A stretch of DNA of 27,106 bases from CAMBDR01 sp046597185. Lineage in GTDB: Bacteria; Pseudomonadota; Gammaproteobacteria; Burkholderiales; Burkholderiaceae_D. The notes under the pieces were generated by a model. The model did no database searches. It had not been told where the DNA came from and saw only the letters and a program-made list of their open reading frames with translations. A program made the translations under genes and the position numbers. The stretch covers positions 1 through 27,106 of the forward strand of contig JBKJLF010000435.1 of the NCBI GenBank assembly GCA_046597185.1, written 5' to 3'. Position 1 is the first letter of the stretch. Each line of letters opens with the position of its first letter. Shown one piece after another: positions 23,929 through 27,106 of the stretch.

Positions 23929-24138
23929 GGCTTTTTCCTCAGCCTCTTCTTCTGCGGTCTTGTCACAAAACTCACAGGTATTACCAAGAGTTGGATCGCA
24001 TTCACTTACCGTAACTATTTGAGACTCTTCACCTGAGGATTGTTCGGCAGAAACGCAATCGTCGCAGACCGTAACACTTGGGTATTGTTCGCTAGCGCGA
24101 TCAGACGACATTTCACCCAAAATCATGCAAGTTTTCAT
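23923..24138 (-). CDS. Acidic cysteine-rich mini-protein, 71 aa (cassette gene)
   Basis: A short acidic protein not recognised as a known family. It has six cysteines, including CDDC (about residues 25-28) and CEFC (about 55-58), an arrangement suited to one zinc or iron-sulfur site, and ends in a run of glutamates. An AGGAG site stands 7 bp before the ATG at 24138, and the stop lies in the attC core, which supports a real cassette gene. Confidence 0.7.
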   Translation of the reverse strand: MKTCMILGEMSSDRASEQYPSVTVCDDCVSAEQSSGEESQIVTVSECDPTLGNTCEFCDKTAEEEAEEKAI

Positions 24139-24160
24139 AGTGGCTCCTGTTTGTTGAGAA

Positions 24161-24283
24161 ATCTAACGCCGAACTAAACGGGACTGCGCACAATGCACAA
24201 AAACCGAAGAGCGGGGGATTGAATAATTGTTGCACGTCGAAACAACGACGCACGCAGTTTCCGACTTCAGCGCCAAGTTAAGT
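24161..24283 (-). other. attC site after the DUF4272 gene (long, 123 bp)
   Basis: Both cores are perfect: R'' ACTTAAC (24277-24283) and R' GTTAGAT (24161-24167) on the minus strand. The inner region is long, comparable to the largest known attC sites. Confidence 0.8.
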
Positions 24284-24289
24284 CGCATT

Positions 24290-25393
24290 TCACGTTGGGG
24301 TATCAACATCGTCCCATTCACTTTCCTCAAAACGCACAAGCCAATTGAGGGCATAGTGGCGCTCTTGAATAACCCCTCTTTCGCAGTCTGGCATTTCACC
24401 ATTATTGTGTTGAGCTTGCCGCACCAGCCAGTGCAAGCGATAGTGCAAATCAAGTGAATCTAGAATTTCACTAACTGGCCTTATTGTTGCTGTCTTAAAC
24501 AATGTGTTCTGATCAATCGCGGCGATTATACGAGCCGCCAAAGGCACATCACAAATAGTGCTTGGGTAAGGAAGAAATTCAACTAAGCCTAGCACCCATT
24601 CAAAAAGAAAAAGACACTCATAACGCCACGCAAACTGAATAACTTCGTTTGAAGTTGGGTTCTCCGCAAACAAGAAAGATCGTTCATTTTCTGTAAGATA
24701 GGTGAATGCAAGTGGAAATTTTTCTTGAAGTTCTGGGATAGCGATAGGGGTATTTGTAGCAAGTGATTCTGCTCTTACCGCTACTACAAATAACGCTAAA
24801 GCTCGGCCCACAATCTCTTGTGAATCACGAGGACGTAACTCGGCTTCAGATATGAGCGGCGGTAGGTGTAATGGCATGCTAAGATTTTTTGTAGCCAGAA
24901 ATTTTTCTGTTCTTGCTTTCCGCTCCCAAGCCTCGACAGGGTACGGAATCTCAGCATCTTGATCAGAATTTCCATCAATTGCAGATACTAAGATACGTCC
25001 TTTGGCGTCTCGCACATTACCATCTGGTAAGAACAGTATTGCGTTGGCACTCTCTGCCCAAGCCGCAACTACATCCATTTGATTTTCTGCAACCGAAAAA
25101 CTCAATTGTTGTTGCGGCCGTTGGATATGCCTTATTACGTGATATTTAGCACGAGACATCTCATTATTGCCCCGACTCCTTACATAACCGACGAAACCAC
25201 TTAAATGCGGTGACAACTCTGGATCAGATAAATCACGCCGATTATTTAGTGAATGCGGAAAATGCAACTCATGAATCGTACCTTTTGTGCAATAAGCGTT
25301 AATCAACAGGGAGTCTAAATCTAGCGGCGGAAGAGCTGGCCCCATTTTTGTGGCTGCCTTCGGTAGTAGCATTTTTTTTAGTTGTTTAAACAT
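24290..25393 (-). CDS. DUF4272-like protein (cassette gene)
   Basis: A 367-residue soluble protein with no signal peptide. The C-terminal half, with LRPRDSQEIVGRALALFVVAVRAE (about 197-220) and FAWRYECLFLFEWVLGLVEFLPYP (about 264-287), follows the pattern of DUF4272 proteins, whose function is unknown; the N-terminal half is unassigned. The gene is clearly richer in A/T than the hydrogenase region, suggesting a different origin. The start at 25393 is an ATG about 45 bp after the attC R' core and has no strong ribosome site. Confidence 0.68.
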   Translation of the reverse strand: MFKQLKKMLLPKAATKMGPALPPLDLDSLLINAYCTKGTIHELHFPHSLNNRRDLSDPELSPHLSGFVGYVRSRGNNEMSRAKYHVIRHIQRPQQQLSFSVAENQMDVVAAWAESANAILFLPDGNVRDAKGRILVSAIDGNSDQDAEIPYPVEAWERKARTEKFLATKNLSMPLHLPPLISEAELRPRDSQEIVGRALALFVVAVRAESLATNTPIAIPELQEKFPLAFTYLTENERSFLFAENPTSNEVIQFAWRYECLFLFEWVLGLVEFLPYPSTICDVPLAARIIAAIDQNTLFKTATIRPVSEILDSLDLHYRLHWLVRQAQHNNGEMPDCERGVIQERHYALNWLVRFEESEWDDVDTPT

Positions 25394-25436
25394 TGTCGTA
25401 AAAAAATAAATGGATTATGAAATATACGGATCAGCG

Positions 25437-25491
25437 ACTTAACGTAAAATTCAGTGGCGGCGAAGCCGTCCGCTGGAATGAAATGTTAGTT
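25437..25491 (-). other. attC site after the toxin-antitoxin cassette (55 bp)
   Basis: On the minus strand R' is GTTAAGT (25437-25443, perfect) and R'' is AACTAAC (25485-25491, one mismatch). CGGCTTCGCCG forms a hairpin in the middle. Short type of attC. Confidence 0.8.
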
Positions 25492-25525
25492 GCTTCCGAG
25501 AAGGTGGCAACAAATATTATTTTAA

Positions 25526-25783
25526 TTAATAAATATTCCCCCGCCAATCCGCTTCAAGTATCCAGACAACCAATTCTTCATTAATAACTTCGTAAACAAT
25601 TCGGAAATTGCCTATTCGATACCGAAACCTATTCACAAAGCCCTGCATAGTTTTTATGTTTGGCCCTGTCCGAGGGCTTTCCTTCAAATTATTAAGCTTT
25701 TCGAGCACGCGCCGACGCATGACTGGGTCAATTTTGCGCAAGCTCTTTTCTACCTCTTTAGTAAGGCGAATAGTATAGGTCAT
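25526..25783 (-). CDS. RelE/ParE-family toxin
   Basis: An 85-residue basic protein with the RelE/ParE pattern: YTIRLTKEVEKSLRKIDP at the start and FRYRIGNFRIVYEVINEELVVWIL at the end. RelE proteins usually cut mRNA on the ribosome and ParE proteins poison gyrase; the sequence does not show which. The start overlaps the stop of a 51-codon gene by ATGA. It is the last gene of a cassette that also has an antitoxin-like gene upstream. Confidence 0.85.
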   Translation of the reverse strand: MTYTIRLTKEVEKSLRKIDPVMRRRVLEKLNNLKESPRTGPNIKTMQGFVNRFRYRIGNFRIVYEVINEELVVWILEADWRGNIY

Positions 25784-25935
25784 TTACCTTCGCCTTCACG
25801 CAGAAATTCATCAAGCGTTTTCAATTCCGACAACTTCGGCGTGGTCAATTTTATTTTAATTAGCGCTACGTTTAGCCGGCCTTCTTCAAGCTTGTCGTGC
25901 TGTTCAATTTGCTCGCGTTCAGTACTACTGTTCAT
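25780..25935 (-). CDS. Small acidic antitoxin-like protein, 51 aa
   Basis: A short frame (MNSSTEREQIEQHDKLEEGR at the start, ending in ELKTLDEFLREGEGK) that joins the upstream antitoxin-like gene and the RelE-type toxin: it overlaps the former by 11 bp and the latter by 4 bp. Its tail KTLDEFLREGE resembles the tail of the upstream protein (KTLDDFIKDIENE). Probably the toxin-neutralising protein, or a second antitoxin. The coupling to the toxin start supports a real gene. No named family was recognised. Confidence 0.65.
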   Translation of the reverse strand: MNSSTEREQIEQHDKLEEGRLNVALIKIKLTTPKLSELKTLDEFLREGEGK

Positions 25936-26188
25936 TTTCGATATCCTTTATAAAATCATCAAGGGTTTTGGCATTTGGGTCGTAACTTGCAGCTACTTTC
26001 GAGTCAATTTCGTCTTCCCTTTCTTCAACTTTATCTAGGAAAAATTGGTACGCGTCGGCAGGAATGATTGCGGCGAGCACCTTTCCACCATCATCTTCGA
26101 TCAGGATATCTGCCCCCTCCAATGGATCGGGGCGCAGAATAGCTTCGATCAAAGCTGGGGGAAGGGTTGATAATGATATTTTTGGCAT
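25925..26188 (-). CDS. Antitoxin-like protein, 87 aa
   Basis: An acidic 87-residue protein whose first part (ILIEDDGGKVLAAIIPADAYQFFLD) looks like the Phd/YefM-type antitoxin opening and whose tail AKTLDDFIKDIENEQ is like the toxin-binding tail of many antitoxins. It is the first of three overlapping genes ending in a RelE-type toxin. In such modules the antitoxin also represses its own promoter. The start at 26188 has no strong ribosome site. Confidence 0.7.
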   Translation of the reverse strand: MPKISLSTLPPALIEAILRPDPLEGADILIEDDGGKVLAAIIPADAYQFFLDKVEEREDEIDSKVAASYDPNAKTLDDFIKDIENEQ

Positions 26189-26220
26189 AATAAATCACTT
26201 GGCGTTGGTTGTGTTTTTGT

Positions 26221-26249
26221 ATTGTAAAGCATATTCTGACCCTAAACAA
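26221..26249 (-). promoter_or_regulatory. Candidate promoter of the toxin-antitoxin cassette
   Basis: On the minus strand TTGTTT (26249 to 26244) and TACAAT (26226 to 26221) are separated by exactly 17 bp. The -10 box matches 5 of 6 bases; the -35 box is weak. It overlaps the end of the attC core of the previous cassette. Toxin-antitoxin cassettes usually carry their own promoter. Confidence 0.45.
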
Positions 26250-26325
26250 CTAATGTTCGAGATGGGCGGCGGCTGGAAGCAAGCGAAGCTTGCTGGAAGA
26301 CGTCCGCTCGATTGAGGGGTTAGGT
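26248..26325 (-). other. attC site after the Sel1 gene
   Basis: R'' ACCTAAC (26319-26325) is perfect; R' ATTAGTT (26248-26254) is degenerate. The inside contains the GAGCGGACG arm typical of attC sites and an AAGCTT-centred hairpin. Confidence 0.75.
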
Positions 26326-26326
26326 G

Positions 26327-26797
26327 CTACCGGGCACCTGTGCCAACCTGCCGCCTCTTATGAGCAGCCGACCATGCACTAGCCATACTCTGCGCTCGGT
26401 CAAGGTCTGCGCGAGATAGCTCGCGCTCTAGGGAGTCGATGTTCACCCTAAGGATTGGTTGCTCGCGATTGACGAGGGCAAGGCTCCACCATATGTAGGC
26501 AAGCACATGGTCCCTTGGCGTACCCCAGCCGTTGTAGTAGTAGAAGCCCAAGGAACCCTGAGCATCGCTGTCGCCTTGTTCTGCAGCTTTCGCCATCCAC
26601 GTGAAGGCTGCCTTGTAGTTCTTTGGAACTTCCTTGCCGTGAAAATATATTTCGGCAAGCACGTACTGAGCTGTCGTGTCGCCCTGCGCTGCGCACTGCG
26701 CGATGTCGTCGAACTTGATCATCCGATCCAGGGGGCAGGTGGTGGCTGACGCTGTTGCACAGCCAAGGATAAGAGCAAGGGTCGCGATCTGATTCAT
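26327..26797 (-). CDS. Exported Sel1-repeat (TPR-like) protein
   Basis: A 156-residue protein with a signal peptide (residues 1-18) and two Sel1-like repeats (about 37-72 and 73-108; AAQGDTTAQYVLAEIYFHG and AAEQGDSDAQGSLGFYYYNG), helical units that bind proteins. The start at 26797 gives the signal peptide; a longer in-frame version beginning at 26836 would run through the attC site and is unlikely. Cassette gene, flanked by attC sites on both sides. Confidence 0.82.
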   Translation of the reverse strand: MNQIATLALILGCATASATTCPLDRMIKFDDIAQCAAQGDTTAQYVLAEIYFHGKEVPKNYKAAFTWMAKAAEQGDSDAQGSLGFYYYNGWGTPRDHVLAYIWWSLALVNREQPILRVNIDSLERELSRADLDRAQSMASAWSAAHKRRQVGTGAR

Positions 26798-26812
26798 GGC
26801 GATGTTCGGGGC

Positions 26813-26932
26813 ACCTAACGTAAAGGTAACGGGCACGCCCGGAGACGGCCCAAAAAAGTGGCAACCCGTTGATGCCGCGCAAAGCTAAAACGAAGTTGCG
26901 ATGGGCGTGTCCGGTTGACCGTTGTGTTGGGT
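26813..26932 (-). other. attC site (120 bp) of the short rightmost cassette
   Basis: Both cores are perfect: R'' ACCCAAC (26926-26932) and R' GTTAGGT (26813-26819) on the minus strand. CCGGACACGCCC and GGGCGTGCCCG are inner partners. Long type of attC. Confidence 0.85.
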
Positions 26933-27106
26933 GAGATGGTAGCACAAGACAGCGAACCGTCGCGCATCCAACCGAAAATAATCCTACCCACGGGCGCATT
27001 CGCGCCACACCTACGCGAGGGCGCACTGGTGCGCGCGCAAGCGATGGAGGTTGAATTTGGCGACGGAATTTGCATGGGGGCAATGTGATGCCGATCCGCC
27101 CAACGT
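26933..27106 (-). other. Short cassette without a clear gene, plus R' core of the next attC
   Basis: Between the R' core at 27098-27104 (GTTGGGC) and the attC at 26932 only about 165 bp remain. A minus-strand frame from ATG 27075 runs through the attC to its R' core (86 residues) but shows no recognisable family and no strong ribosome site. The cassette may be non-coding, promoter-bearing or encode a very small peptide. Confidence 0.45.

Larger units (their letters stand above)
21429..27106 (-). mobile_element. Integron gene cassette array (at least seven cassettes, integrase outside window)
   Basis: Seven genes or gene groups, all on the minus strand, are each followed by an attC-like site with a RYYYAAC core (R'') at the gene side and a GTTRRRY core (R') at the next gene. 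A further R' (GTTGGGC) at 27098-27104 shows that the array continues to the right. Reading from right to left: a short cassette without a clear gene, Sel1 protein, three-gene toxin-antitoxin, DUF4272 protein, cysteine-rich mini-protein, transpeptidase-like pair, DUF2157 protein. The genes differ in base composition (the DUF4272 and toxin-antitoxin cassettes are visibly A/T-rich) and are unrelated in function, as is normal for cassettes. Cassettes usually point away from attI, so an integrase gene is expected beyond the right edge. Confidence 0.85.

Noticed and set aside
26448..27083. Minus-strand frame of 211 codons at the right end
   Set aside because: It crosses an attC site and the Sel1 gene in a different frame and has the composition of a shadow frame.

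Overview
The window looks like a chromosomal segment of a Gram-negative, respiratory proteobacterium, most likely a betaproteobacterium. This is inferred from the lipid A aminoarabinose-type genes, a DUF3034 outer-membrane protein, an AlaA-type transaminase and a bidirectional NAD-linked [NiFe] hydrogenase. The species cannot be named from the sequence. No rRNA, tRNA or CRISPR array was seen.

Layout. (1) 1-2801, minus strand: a Mth938-domain protein, an ArnT-like lipid A glycosyltransferase, a small ArnE/F-like membrane protein and the first 52 codons of an ArnB-like DegT aminotransferase. (2) 3018-7498: alaA, a DUF3034 beta-barrel, an exported truncated globin and a small unknown protein on the plus strand, then an orphan FliL-like protein and a tandem-domain universal stress protein on the minus strand. 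A perfect FNR/ANR box (7598-7611) lies in front of the stress protein. (3) 7852-12142, plus strand: a translationally coupled three-gene operon for a Tat-exported molybdenum hydroxylase, its 2x[2Fe-2S] subunit and an unusual di-haem c-type cytochrome. (4) 12143-12873: a long gap with no convincing gene, containing a near-consensus FNR-type box. (5) 12874-19279: a tightly packed hydrogenase operon, hypB-hoxF-hoxUY-hoxH-hoxW-hypA, in which HoxU and HoxY are one polypeptide joined by a low-complexity linker. HypB and HypA insert nickel, HoxW trims HoxH, HoxH/HoxY form the hydrogenase and HoxF/HoxU pass electrons to NAD. No hypCDEF genes are present. (6) 19337-21417: a PH-domain membrane protein, then a decayed region with an ATPase lacking its Walker A part and a frameshifted nitrilase-like remnant. 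(7) 21429-27106: an array of at least seven integron gene cassettes, all read on the minus strand and separated by recognisable attC sites. The integrase is not in the window and is expected beyond the right edge.

The cassette array and the HoxU-HoxY fusion are the most notable discoveries. The cassettes encode a DUF2157 membrane protein, an L,D-transpeptidase-like protein with a periplasmic partner (possible effector/immunity pair), a cysteine-rich acidic mini-protein, a DUF4272 protein, a RelE-type toxin with two small upstream genes, a secreted Sel1-repeat protein and one short cassette with no clear gene.
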